Source: Staphylococcus pseudintermedius (lineage in GTDB: Bacteria; Bacillota; Bacilli; Staphylococcales; Staphylococcaceae). Taken from it: a stretch of 64,000 nucleotides of DNA. Positions within the stretch are counted from its first letter, which is position 1. The number at the start of each line of letters is the position of its first letter. Positions 9,509 through 17,920 of this stretch are shown piece after piece. The stretch is taken from assembly GCF_001792775.2 (NCBI RefSeq), contig NZ_MLGE02000002.1:124001-188000 (forward strand), written 5' to 3'. The position numbers and the translations under genes are program-made. The notes beneath the pieces were generated by a model that worked only from the letters and a program-made list of their open reading frames with translations, was not told the DNA's origin and did no database searches.

Positions 9509-9869
9509 AAAAATTGACCACCTTCTCTTTAAATTCGATTGTATCGTGTGCATTACCATGTAGTTCAAATTTCATTAGTAAAGGGACGTTATACATTTCT
9601 GCAATCCGTGTACCTGCCTTCGCAAAGTTAGTCCCCCAGTTTCGGTTACCACTTGCTGCGACACCCTTTAAATTTTCATGGTTGCATTCTAAAAATTGCT
9701 GGACTGGTTGAGGTACCTCACCAAAACCAATGGTCCCTGTGACGATAATGAATGGCTCAGTCACTTTTTCTAAAGTATTCGTCTCATTAATCTCTAGTGT
9801 GTTATCAAGTTCTGTACGTTTGATGAATCGTCTGACATTACCTGTAAAAGAATAAAATACTACTTTCAT
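9471..9869 (-). CDS. nrdI: Flavodoxin-like NrdI
   Basis: A 132-residue flavodoxin-fold protein that supplies the oxidant for assembling the Mn-tyrosyl radical cofactor of NrdF. The FMN phosphate loop is at the start ([11 protein letters not shown]), with the second and third loops in [13 protein letters not shown] and [11 protein letters not shown]. It is the first gene of nrdIEF and overlaps nrdE by 38 bp. The promoter region upstream carries two NrdR boxes (10153-10200). Confidence 0.95.
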   Translation of the reverse strand: MKVVFYSFTGNVRRFIKRTELDNTLEINETNTLEKVTEPFIIVTGTIGFGEVPQPVQQFLECNHENLKGVAASGNRNWGTNFAKAGTRIAEMYNVPLLMKFELHGNAHDTIEFKEKVVNFYENYGTKTIQAH

Positions 9870-10152
9870 CCTGAATAACCACCTTTCTTCCGAGATAAAT
9901 GATTCACGTATCGTTCATTGTAACTTTTCTCTCATCCACAATATAAATGTTATTGAATAAAATGCGAACATACATTTGCTTTATCTCTATTCTTAAAATA
10001 AGTTAAAAAGTTGATGATATACCATTATCGCCGTACAATAATGACTTATATTTTTCAACTACTATATGTAGATTATCAAAGAAATAGAATGTTCAAAATC
10101 GTGTAAACCTCCATTGATTTTGTCCATTCTCGTGATGTTATCCGCTCATCAA

Positions 10153-10200
10153 ACACAATATATTGTGTTTATTTTCATTCGACCATACTATATTATGTGT
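10153..10200 (-). promoter_or_regulatory. Pair of NrdR boxes upstream of nrdIEF
   Basis: ACACAATATATTGTGT at 10153-10168 is a perfect palindrome matching the NrdR consensus ACACWATATATWGTGT. A second, weaker 16-mer, ATACTATATTATGTGT at 10185-10200, starts exactly 32 bp further on, about three helical turns. Paired boxes with that spacing are the known signature for repression of nrd operons by NrdR. They lie about 285-330 bp before nrdI, implying a long leader. The rest of the 9870-10493 gap holds no gene I can support. Confidence 0.88.
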
Positions 10201-10493
10201 CTCATTATACAGAACTCTATTCTCAATTTAAAGAGATAAATTGGAACTTTTGTCACCCATTGTCATCAAAAGCGATGAAATCAACTACTAGAAGAGTTGA
10301 AAAAATTATTTTCTGATTGAAGTGCATCTCTCACTTGACTTTCTTAACCGAAACGTTTATACAGACCTCTTAAACAGAACGTATGTTCCCTTTTATTGTA
10401 GCTCCTTTTAGTAAAATTGCAAGATATAATGCAAGTTGTTTCATTTTGTGCTACTATGTATAAGTCAAATTTTTATCAATAAGAGGCGATATC

Positions 10494-11375
10494 ATGAATA
10501 CTAAAGTGAAAGGAATCCTCGCTATTTTAATTTCTGCTATTGGTTTTAGTTTTATGGCAGTTTTTTTTCGTCTATCCGGCGATTTACCCGTATTTCAAAA
10601 ATCACTCGCTCGAAATTTCGTAGCCATGTTTATTCCGTTATTCTTTATTCTTAAATATAAACAGCCCTTCTTCGGTAAGCTCAGTAGTCAACCTTTATTA
10701 GTGACACGTTCTGTTTTAGGTTTAATGGGCGTCCTGTTAAACATCTATGCGATTGATCACATGGTATTAAGCGATGCCGATATTTTGATGAAGTTGAATC
10801 CTTTTTGGACGATATTGTTAAGCCTCATCTTTTTAAAGGAATTTATTCAAAAATATCAAATTACTTCAATGGTTATCGCAATTATCGGTATGCTTTTCGT
10901 TGTCAAACCTGAATTTTCATCTGATGTGATTCCGGCAATTGTGGGACTGTTATCCGGTGTTTTCGCGGCTTCAGCATATACCGCTGTACGTGCTTTAAGT
11001 ACACGAGAAGCCCCATACACGATTGTATTTTATTTCTCATTCTTTTCGGTTATTGTGCTGATACCATTCGTCGCATTTACATTTGAACCGATGAGCTTAA
11101 TCCAAATCGTTTACTTGATTTTAGCAGGTTTGTCCGCTGCAGTAGGCCAAATCGGTATTACAGTCGCATATAGTTACGCACCAGCCAAAGATATTTCGAT
11201 ATTTACTTATGCGTCTATTATATTTACAGCAATTATCGGCTTTATCTTATTTAATGAATCACCTGACTTTTATGCCATTATCGGTTATATCATTATTTTA
11301 AGTGCAAGCTATTATATGTTCGAAAAAGCACGACGCTCGACAAGTTCTAAGCATCGTCAACAACCATCAAAATAA
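10494..11375 (+). CDS. EamA/DMT-family transporter
   Basis: A 293-residue integral membrane protein with about ten hydrophobic segments in two EamA repeats (drug/metabolite transporter superfamily): roughly residues 5-140 and 148-285, the second repeat opening at [21 protein letters not shown]. The substrate cannot be read from the sequence. The stop codon is 20 bp before queF on the same strand, so the two are probably cotranscribed. A role with a queuosine-related compound is only a guess from that neighbourhood. SD AGAGGCGA precedes the ATG. Confidence 0.8.
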   Translation: MNTKVKGILAILISAIGFSFMAVFFRLSGDLPVFQKSLARNFVAMFIPLFFILKYKQPFFGKLSSQPLLVTRSVLGLMGVLLNIYAIDHMVLSDADILMKLNPFWTILLSLIFLKEFIQKYQITSMVIAIIGMLFVVKPEFSSDVIPAIVGLLSGVFAASAYTAVRALSTREAPYTIVFYFSFFSVIVLIPFVAFTFEPMSLIQIVYLILAGLSAAVGQIGITVAYSYAPAKDISIFTYASIIFTAIIGFILFNESPDFYAIIGYIIILSASYYMFEKARRSTSSKHRQQPSK

Positions 11376-11394
11376 TATAAAGGAGGCCTTCCTC

Positions 11395-11895
11395 ATGACA
11401 GAAGGACGTTCAAAAGACGAATTACAAGATATTACACTTCTCGGCAACCAAAACAACACTTACAACTTTGATTATCGACCAGATGTTTTAGAAACATTTG
11501 ATAATAAACACCAAAATCGCGATTACTTTGTTAAATTTAACTGTCCTGAGTTCACATCTTTATGCCCAATTACAGGACAACCTGATTTTGCAACCATTTA
11601 CATTTCATATATTCCAAATGTTAAAATGGTCGAATCTAAATCATTAAAACTTTATTTATTCAGTTTCCGTAACCATGGTGATTTCCATGAAGACTGTATG
11701 AATATTATTATGAATGACTTAATTGAGTTAATGGATCCGCACTACATTGAAGTATGGGGCAAGTTCACACCACGTGGCGGCATTTCAATCGATCCATACA
11801 CTAACTACGGTCGTCCAAATTCGAAATACGAAAAAATGGCAGAACATCGCCTCATGAATCATGACATGTATCCAGAAAAAATCGATAATCGATAA
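11395..11895 (+). CDS. queF: NADPH-dependent 7-cyano-7-deazaguanine reductase
   Basis: Reduces preQ0 to preQ1, the last step before insertion into tRNA on the queuosine pathway. It is 166 residues long, the unimodular QueF size. The catalytic cysteine lies in [14 protein letters not shown], which forms a thioimide with preQ0, followed by the conserved aspartate; the late motif [15 protein letters not shown] is also typical. The frame is open further upstream inside the transporter gene, but AAAGGAGG stands ahead of the ATG at 11395. The other preQ0 genes (queCDE) are at 35.2-37.0 kb, not here. Confidence 0.95.
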   Translation: MTEGRSKDELQDITLLGNQNNTYNFDYRPDVLETFDNKHQNRDYFVKFNCPEFTSLCPITGQPDFATIYISYIPNVKMVESKSLKLYLFSFRNHGDFHEDCMNIIMNDLIELMDPHYIEVWGKFTPRGGISIDPYTNYGRPNSKYEKMAEHRLMNHDMYPEKIDNR

Positions 11896-12039
11896 AAATT
11901 AATACAATTAGAGTAAACAAAATCTCTCAAGGAGCGAAAGCCTAATTTTTGATTTGCACATCTAGGATTTAGCATTTCCCCCTTGTATAATAAAACGATA
12001 GAGATGTATAAAGTTAACACATAAGATGAGTAAAAACAG

Positions 12040-12095
12040 AAATAAACTGTGTAGTAAAGATACATAATACCAAATCTTTACTACACAGTTTATTT
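12040..12095 (-). terminator. Long inverted repeat ending the MFS/GNAT/peptide cassette
   Basis: A perfect 21-bp stem (12040-12060 with 12075-12095) and a 14-nt loop. On the minus strand it continues into a T-rich run (TTTCTGTTTTT), so it can end transcription coming from the MFS transporter side. The right arm begins at the stop codon of the second small reading frame. The 11896-12040 stretch after queF has no supported gene. Confidence 0.7.
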
Positions 12096-12135
12096 AAAAG
12101 CTCCAAAATCCAAAGAAACAAATCTCGTTCATCAT
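12094..12135 (-). CDS. Possible 13-residue hydrophobic peptide
   Basis: The tiny frame MMNEICFFGFWSF starts with an ATG that overlaps the TGA of the 19-residue peptide gene (ATGA arrangement), which would allow coupled translation. It stops just where the terminator stem begins. The product would be very hydrophobic with a single cysteine. It has no ribosome binding site of its own. It could easily be chance; I list it because of its position. Confidence 0.2.
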   Translation of the reverse strand: MMNEICFFGFWSF

Positions 12136-12191
12136 TGTTTAATAATGATGATCACTTCTCTAGATTGTTCTAGATGCTCAACTTTTTTCAT
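12132..12191 (-). CDS. 19-residue peptide gene with strong ribosome binding site
   Basis: The frame MKKVEHLEQSREVIIIIKQ follows a full-length Shine-Dalgarno sequence (AAAGGAGGT) with eight bases between it and the ATG, among the strongest in the window. It lies 25 bp after the acetyltransferase gene and just ahead of a terminator, so it looks like the third gene of the cassette. The N-terminal half is charged and the C-terminal half has four consecutive isoleucines. I recognise no homologue. It could be a processed or modified peptide, a signal, or a chance open frame behind a decayed gene. Confidence 0.5.
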   Translation of the reverse strand: MKKVEHLEQSREVIIIIKQ

Positions 12192-12216
12192 ATTAATTAC
12201 CTCCTTTCAAATAAAA

Positions 12217-12711
12217 TCATAAAAATTTGCTGTATATACTTACATTAATAAAAGTATCTTTTAATCTTTTATGCTTTTTTAGTTCTCCTTCACAAACAAA
12301 TCCACACTTATCCAACATTTTTTTACATCTTGAATTCATTTCATACACTTCTCCATATACTTTAATCATATTCATTTCTTTGGCAGCATGTTTATAAATC
12401 ATTTCAAGTGCCTTTCCGCCTATCCCCATATCTCTGTAGTTTTTATGAAGCGCAAGACCAATACGAGAATTTTTATTATAATAATCAATGTCATATAGCA
12501 TTCCCATTCCAACATTCTCCTCGCCTTGTTTAATAATAAAAATTTCGTCTCCCTTTTCTTTAAATATTTTCAAAGTATTCTTGATATCATTTTTTAAAAT
12601 ACTTGATTCTCCTCCTTGTAAAGCTACTAAATTTACAAAATCGTCGTTATATATATCTAATAAAAAATCAACATCCGCTTCATCTGCTAAAACTATTTTT
12701 AAGTTTTCCAT
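12217..12711 (-). CDS. GNAT-family N-acetyltransferase
   Basis: A 164-residue acetyl-CoA-dependent transferase of the RimJ/RimL-like GNAT group. The acetyl-CoA loop is RDMGIGGKALEM, followed by NSRCKKMLDKCGFVCEGELK, typical of motif B in these enzymes. I use the ATG at 12711, whose A is the last base of the MFS stop codon (TAATG), with SD GGGGGAG nine bases before it, rather than the GTG at 12729. Tight coupling to the MFS exporter suggests a shared substrate, perhaps detoxified by acetylation and exported. The substrate is unknown. Confidence 0.8.
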   Translation of the reverse strand: MENLKIVLADEADVDFLLDIYNDDFVNLVALQGGESSILKNDIKNTLKIFKEKGDEIFIIKQGEENVGMGMLYDIDYYNKNSRIGLALHKNYRDMGIGGKALEMIYKHAAKEMNMIKVYGEVYEMNSRCKKMLDKCGFVCEGELKKHKRLKDTFINVSIYSKFL

Positions 12712-13961
12712 TAGTCTTGTCTCCCCCACTCTATATGTTCGAAATCAGTCAATTCTCTAATTGAAGATTGGGACATCCAAAATACCGACACAAACACTAA
12801 TAAGCTTGCAAACAATATCATTACCGTGTGACTCCCAAATAAAACACCTAAACTCCCACCTAATAACGCACCGAGAGGAGCTATTGATGTGGAGACCCCA
12901 ATCATTGTTCCCATCGCCATTCCTAGTTGTTCTTCACTAACAGATAATTGAATAATGGTCTGAGAAATAATATTAAACATACCCACAACAACCCAACCCG
13001 TTAAAAATAAAACAAATGAGACAATCATTATAAAAGTGCTTTCATGCTTAAGTAACGAAAATAAAATCCAAGAAACACCGATAAGTGCAATGCCTAGGAT
13101 ATAAAACACACCTAAAGGAACACTCCTCATCCACTTTCCTTTTACAATCAGAGATCCCGCTAAAATCCCAATTCCAGAACTAGACATTAAAAGGCTATAA
13201 TGCAGTTCTCCTAATGCATAAAACGGTAAATTTGCAAAAATACCAGTTACTGAAAAATTAATAACAATGACACCTATTAGTAAGGGGAAAAATAATTTTC
13301 CTTTCCATAAAGCTAACCCAGAACAAAGCGTTTGAAAATGCATTTCCAAATACCCACTCTTTTCTACAGTCTTATGCCGATTTATTAAATAAATTTGTCG
13401 GCTCAAAAATATAAACATCACACCATTAATCAAAAAAGTAACACTATCAATAACATAAATAGAAAACAATCCAAATGCAGTAATCACTATTCCTGCTAAC
13501 GCATTGAATAACGCATCACTACCTTGATATGCAATACTAAAATAGGCATTACCATCAATTAATTGATTTTCATTTAAAATTTTAGGTAATAAGCTCAATT
13601 GTATTGGGTATATCATTTGATTGAGTAGACTTGCTATAAACATAACCAATAATAATAGACTCAACGTTAAATGATCGATAATATGTAACAATGGAATGCC
13701 TAATAATAAGAGACCCTGTAACATTTGTGAGTATATTAAATATTTTTTAGGATTGATTCTATCTAATAAAGGACTTAAAAAAACTTGAATCAGTGCTGTT
13801 GATGAGGTCAAAAACAATGCAAAACCTGTATATATTGGTGAATGACTCAAACTATAGACAAGCAACATTGTCCCAATACTGTAAAGACTATCACCAAAAT
13901 TCGAAATTAGCCTGCCCATAAACAAAATTGCAAAATCTCTGTTTTGAAACACAATGTTCAT
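12711..13961 (-). CDS. MFS transporter, DHA3 (macrolide-efflux-like) type
   Basis: About 415 residues with around 12 hydrophobic segments. The N-terminus FQNRDFAILFMGRLISNFGDSLY and the loop SPLLDRINPKKYLIYSQ after the second helix are typical of the DHA3 group that includes MefA-like efflux pumps. Start choice is uncertain: GGAG directly abuts the ATG at 13961 and is better spaced for the GTG at 13952. It is the first gene of a minus-strand cassette with the acetyltransferase and the small peptide gene. A 13/14-bp inverted repeat lies about 40 bp upstream. The DNA is more AT-rich than neighbouring housekeeping genes, consistent with acquisition. Confidence 0.8.
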   Translation of the reverse strand: MNIVFQNRDFAILFMGRLISNFGDSLYSIGTMLLVYSLSHSPIYTGFALFLTSSTALIQVFLSPLLDRINPKKYLIYSQMLQGLLLLGIPLLHIIDHLTLSLLLLVMFIASLLNQMIYPIQLSLLPKILNENQLIDGNAYFSIAYQGSDALFNALAGIVITAFGLFSIYVIDSVTFLINGVMFIFLSRQIYLINRHKTVEKSGYLEMHFQTLCSGLALWKGKLFFPLLIGVIVINFSVTGIFANLPFYALGELHYSLLMSSSGIGILAGSLIVKGKWMRSVPLGVFYILGIALIGVSWILFSLLKHESTFIMIVSFVLFLTGWVVVGMFNIISQTIIQLSVSEEQLGMAMGTMIGVSTSIAPLGALLGGSLGVLFGSHTVMILFASLLVFVSVFWMSQSSIRELTDFEHIEWGRQD

Positions 13962-13996
13962 CTCCAAATATTATTTTAATAGTAAATTAACACTAT

Positions 13997-14025
13997 TTTT
14001 CAGAAAAGTAAATACTTTCTGAAAA
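13997..14025 (-). promoter_or_regulatory. Inverted repeat upstream of the MFS transporter
   Basis: TTTTCAGAAAAGTA and TACTTTCTGAAAA form a near-perfect inverted repeat with one unpaired base and a two-base centre, about 40 bp before the transporter start. Size and symmetry suit a repressor operator (TetR or MarR type) or a leader hairpin. No regulator gene is adjacent. The rest of 13968-14427 is very AT-rich with no supported gene. Confidence 0.5.
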
Positions 14026-14427
14026 GTTTTTCTATTAAGATTTTTTATCGTAATCAGGCTAATCTTTTCTTATCTCTAACAAAGCAATATTGACTGTTTA
14101 TAATACTCCACTTTACTTGATACACCTTAACTAAGAGGAAAATAAATACTAACAATAAAAACGTGCAGTTTTTCGTAAATCATATTTAAAATTTTAAATA
14201 TTTTATTGCTAAGCGAGAAAAAGGTGCTATAATAACTCATAAAGTTTAGTGACTTTATCGGGATATACGTACAAAAAACAGATAAACGATACATCAAGAA
14301 GCAAACTATATATATATTCACATACCATAAAAATATATTATAAAATGTTCTTTGTATAAAAATATTGTGTATGATACCGATGAGTTATAGAATAAGTTTA
14401 ACTTGACTTACATAGGGGGTATTATCA

Positions 14428-15933
14428 ATGAGTTCACATTATACAAAGGAAGAAATCCTAAATAGTACGCCACGTACGGGATTCTTCGGGCATCCTAAAG
14501 GACTCAGTACGCTAGTGTTCACAGAATTTTGGGAGCGTTTTAGCTATTACGGGATGAAAGGAATACTAGCTTTCTATATCTATTATTCAGTGGCTAAAGG
14601 CGGGTTTGGTTTAGACCAAGGTGTCGCACTTCAAATCGTTTCAATTTATGGCGCTTTAGTTTATATGAGTGGGGTGATCGGAGGTTGGATTGCAGACCGT
14701 ATCACAGGCACACGTCACGCACTGTTTTATGGTGCTGTGCTGATCATGATTGGCCACATTTTAATGTCACTCCCAAACAGCCTTGTCTTATTACTTATCG
14801 CATTACTCTTTTTAATTATGGGGACAGGTTTGTTGAAACCAAACATCTCCTCAACGGTTGGATTGTTATACGATAAGAACGACGCACGCATGGATTCGGC
14901 ATTTACGATCTTTTATATGAGTATTAATTTAGGAGCATTACTCTCACCACTCATTATCGGATGGGTACAAGTCAATGTCGGTTTCCATGTCGGCTTTGCG
15001 ATTGCAGCTGTAGGGATGTTTTTCGGTTTATTGGCATATATATTCACAAATAAAAAATCACTCGGTCTTGCAGGTGTTGAAGTGCCAGACCCATTGACTC
15101 CAACAGAACGCTCAAAATTAATTAAAATCATCGGAAGTCTGACGATCATACTAGTGATTATTGGGATTGCATTGTATACAACAGGCTACTTAACTATTGA
15201 ACTATTTTCTAATATCATCACGATATTAGGTGTATTCTTGCCTGTTTTCTTGTTTACAAAAATTATTCTAAGTAACAAGACTGCAAAACATGAACGTAAA
15301 CGTGTTTTTGCATACATTCCGTTGTTTATTGCGTCTGTTGCCTTCTGGATGATTCAAGAGCAAGGGTCAACAGTTTTAGCACAGTTTTCTGACACAAAAA
15401 CACAACTTGAATTATCTAAAGTTACAGGAGGATTGATTGATTTTCATATCCCACCAGCATGGTTTCAATCTTTAAATCCATTTTTCATTATTATTTTGGC
15501 ACCTTTATTCTCAATTTTATGGATGAAACTCGGTCGTTATAATCCACCGACTGTCATTAAATTTGCGCTCGGTGTTATTTTAGCTGGTCTTTCATATTTA
15601 ATTATGATTATTCCAGACAGTAACAGTTTGATCAATCCGTTCTGGTTAGTCGCGAGCTTCTTACTCGTAACGTTTGGTGAACTTTGTTTATCTCCTATTG
15701 GCTTATCAACAACAACAAAACTTGCACCTGATGCGTTTGCAGGTCAAATGATGAGTATATGGTTTTTATCGAATGCTATGGCGCAAGGTTTAAACGCACA
15801 AATGGTGAAGATTTATGTCCATATGAGTACAAACGAGTACTTCCTTTATTCAGGACTCTTCGCGGTGGCTATCGGTATAATTTTAATTTTAATTACACCA
15901 TTGATTAAAAACTTAATGCAAGGCGTAAAATAA
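14428..15933 (+). CDS. dtpT: Proton-dependent di/tripeptide transporter, POT family (copy 1)
   Basis: A 501-residue integral membrane protein of about 12-14 helices that imports di- and tripeptides with protons. The POT signature EFWERFSYYGMKGILAFY (residues 32-49) carries the ExxERFxYYG motif, and FYMSINLGALLSPLIIG matches the second family signature. The later WMIQEQGSTVLAQF and NPFFIIILAP segments are also typical. The SD is GGGGGT before the ATG. It ends at a hairpin terminator and is followed by a second POT gene with the same N-terminal pattern. S. aureus, as I recall, has one gene of this type here. Confidence 0.9.
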   Translation: MSSHYTKEEILNSTPRTGFFGHPKGLSTLVFTEFWERFSYYGMKGILAFYIYYSVAKGGFGLDQGVALQIVSIYGALVYMSGVIGGWIADRITGTRHALFYGAVLIMIGHILMSLPNSLVLLLIALLFLIMGTGLLKPNISSTVGLLYDKNDARMDSAFTIFYMSINLGALLSPLIIGWVQVNVGFHVGFAIAAVGMFFGLLAYIFTNKKSLGLAGVEVPDPLTPTERSKLIKIIGSLTIILVIIGIALYTTGYLTIELFSNIITILGVFLPVFLFTKIILSNKTAKHERKRVFAYIPLFIASVAFWMIQEQGSTVLAQFSDTKTQLELSKVTGGLIDFHIPPAWFQSLNPFFIIILAPLFSILWMKLGRYNPPTVIKFALGVILAGLSYLIMIIPDSNSLINPFWLVASFLLVTFGELCLSPIGLSTTTKLAPDAFAGQMMSIWFLSNAMAQGLNAQMVKIYVHMSTNEYFLYSGLFAVAIGIILILITPLIKNLMQGVK

Positions 15934-15954
15934 ATTAAATACTTTTTCATACAT

Positions 15955-15997
15955 ATGAGAGGTTTGGGCATGAATGTACCGGACCTCTCATATTATT
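15955..15997 (+). terminator. Terminator after the first peptide transporter
   Basis: Stem ATGAGAGGT (15955-15963) pairs with ACCTCTCAT (15983-15991), then ATTATTTT. Between here and 16283 no gene is supported; the 13-mer CGTTACTTCCATC occurs twice, at 16034 and 16099. Confidence 0.65.
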
Positions 15998-16283
15998 TTC
16001 AAAAACTTTCTAGTGACACTTTATCTCCTCATTCGTTACTTCCATCGTCAAACATGTAGGGTTGATTTAAACATACATCCTCTCCCTCTTTATTTAAACG
16101 TTACTTCCATCTATCGGCAGCAAATAACCACTATACAAATAGTGCATAATTCAACCATTTATCACTTTATTTTTATCTGAATTTTTAAAATTTTATTATT
16201 TTTAAAAAACTAATTGCTATTTATTTTCATCAGGCGTAAACTTTCTATTATATGTTTTGTTCAGATAGGAAGGATTGATTGAA

Positions 16284-17786
16284 ATGTCAGAATTATCACA
16301 CGAAAAAGCTGTACAAGAGATTCCTCAAAAAGGATTCTTCGGTCATCCTCGTGGTCTAGGTGTATTATATACCGTAGAATTCTGGGAGAGATTTAGTTAT
16401 TACGGTATGCGTGCCCTATTGATTTACTACATTTACTACAATGTCAGTCAAGGTGGCTTAGGGCTCGAGAAAACATTCGCTCAATCGTTGATAGCTGTGT
16501 ATGGCTCGTTAATCTTCATGACATCTATTTTAGGGGGCTGGGTAGCTGACCGAATACTGGGGACAAGACGCTCCATGTTTTATGGTGCTGTGTTAATTAT
16601 TATCGGTCACATTTGTTTAAGCTTACCGTTTGGTTTAACAGGACTACTGTCATCAATGTTCTTTATTATTGTAGGGTCAGGTCTGATGAAACCTAACATT
16701 TCAAATATTGTGGGGCGTCTCTATCCTAAAGACGATAGCCGTGTAGATTCAGGATTCGTTATTTTCTATATGGCCGTAAATATGGGGGCGTTTGTTTCAC
16801 CACTTGTGTTAGACCACTTTAGAAATGTCGGTAACTTCCACGGTGGCTTCTTAATTGCTGCGATTGGTATGGGGCTGTCACTCCTTTTTTACCTTTTATT
16901 TCATAAGCGTAATCTAGGACGTATTGGCGTCGCGCCACCAAATCCGTTAAGCCCTGCAGAAAAGAAAAAGTATGGGATGATTTTCGGTCTGATTACCGCT
17001 GTGATTGTCTTAGTTGTTGCGATCGCATCTATGACTGGAACACTTTCTTTTAATTTAGTGAGTTTAATCGTATTAGTTTTAGGATTTGCATTACCATTTG
17101 TTTATTTTACGATTATGATTGTAAGTAAAGATACAACAGATGTTGAACGTTCACGTGTTATTGCGTTTATTCCTTTATTTATTGTCGGTGTTATTTTCTG
17201 GTCGATTCAAGAACAAGGGGCTAACGTCCTTGCCGTATACGCGGATGAAAAGGCAGATCTTGCTTTCAACTTATTCGGCTGGGAAAGTGTTTTCCCTGTG
17301 ACATGGTTCCAATCGATTAACCCATTTTTCATTGTCGTTTTCGCACCAGTGATTTCTTGGCTATGGAGAAGATTAGGACGTTTTGAGCCAAGTTTACCAA
17401 TTAAGTTTGCAATCGGTTTATTTCTAGCAGGTAGCTCGTTCATACTGATGATGGGTGTGATTTATGCTTACAATGACGCCAACATTTGGTTTGTATGGAT
17501 TATCTTGTCATATATCATTTGTGTGATTGGTGAGCTTTGTATTTCACCAACAGGAAATAGTTCAGCTGTTAAACTTGCACCTGAAAACTTCAACTCTCAA
17601 ATGATGAGTTTATGGTTATTAACGAATGCAACAGCACAAGCGATTAATGCACAACTTGTGAAACTTCAACCTATTATTGGGAATCAAAACTATTTCGGTC
17701 TTATTGGGGGCATCGCTATCGTTGTCGCGCTTTTAGCCGTCATCGGTTCACCATTTATTTTAAGAGCTATGAAAGGTATTCGTTAA
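16284..17786 (+). CDS. Proton-dependent di/tripeptide transporter, POT family (copy 2)
   Basis: A 500-residue paralogue of the preceding transporter. Both open with a GFFGHPxGL segment followed by EFWERFSYYGM, and both carry FYMxxNxGAxxSPL and a FWxIQEQGxxVLA stretch. The differences are spread along the whole length, so the duplication is not recent. I start at ATG 16284 (MSELSHEKAVQEIPQKGFFG), with SD AAGGA upstream, rather than the TTG three codons earlier. It is followed by its own terminator. Different peptide preferences for the two copies are possible but not visible. Confidence 0.9.
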   Translation: MSELSHEKAVQEIPQKGFFGHPRGLGVLYTVEFWERFSYYGMRALLIYYIYYNVSQGGLGLEKTFAQSLIAVYGSLIFMTSILGGWVADRILGTRRSMFYGAVLIIIGHICLSLPFGLTGLLSSMFFIIVGSGLMKPNISNIVGRLYPKDDSRVDSGFVIFYMAVNMGAFVSPLVLDHFRNVGNFHGGFLIAAIGMGLSLLFYLLFHKRNLGRIGVAPPNPLSPAEKKKYGMIFGLITAVIVLVVAIASMTGTLSFNLVSLIVLVLGFALPFVYFTIMIVSKDTTDVERSRVIAFIPLFIVGVIFWSIQEQGANVLAVYADEKADLAFNLFGWESVFPVTWFQSINPFFIVVFAPVISWLWRRLGRFEPSLPIKFAIGLFLAGSSFILMMGVIYAYNDANIWFVWIILSYIICVIGELCISPTGNSSAVKLAPENFNSQMMSLWLLTNATAQAINAQLVKLQPIIGNQNYFGLIGGIAIVVALLAVIGSPFILRAMKGIR

Positions 17787-17797
17787 CATCACAATAA

Positions 17798-17842
17798 GGT
17801 GAGTATACGTTTGGGACACCCCTCGTGTACTCACCCTTTTTT
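17798..17842 (+). terminator. Terminator after the second peptide transporter
   Basis: GGTGAGTATACG (17798-17809) pairs with CGTGTACTCACC (17824-17835) with one mismatch, followed by CTTTTTT. Confidence 0.85.
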
Positions 17843-17920
17843 ACTTTGAAGTTATCATGATTAACATCAACACAATTGCGGTATACAATGAAGTGTACGT
17901 GAATTGAAAGGAGCAATCTT

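Noticed and set aside
10250..10480. Possible riboswitch before the EamA-queF unit
   Set aside because: No preQ1 aptamer pattern (AGAGG stem with CTAGCTA-like loop) found; only scattered short inverted repeats.
11859..12065. 68-codon minus-strand frame after queF
   Set aside because: No usable SD, overlaps queF and the long terminator stem.
12217..13961. Complete microcin C-like gene cluster
   Set aside because: Exporter, acetyltransferase and a small peptide are present, but there is no ThiF/MccB-type adenylating enzyme nearby, so that assignment is not supported.
14127..14321. 64-codon minus-strand frame before the first peptide transporter
   Set aside because: AT-rich noise rich in F, I, Y and S; no SD and no family features.
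16275..16283. Upstream TTG start for the second peptide transporter
   Set aside because: The SD AAGGA is directly adjacent to the TTG but well placed for ATG 16284.
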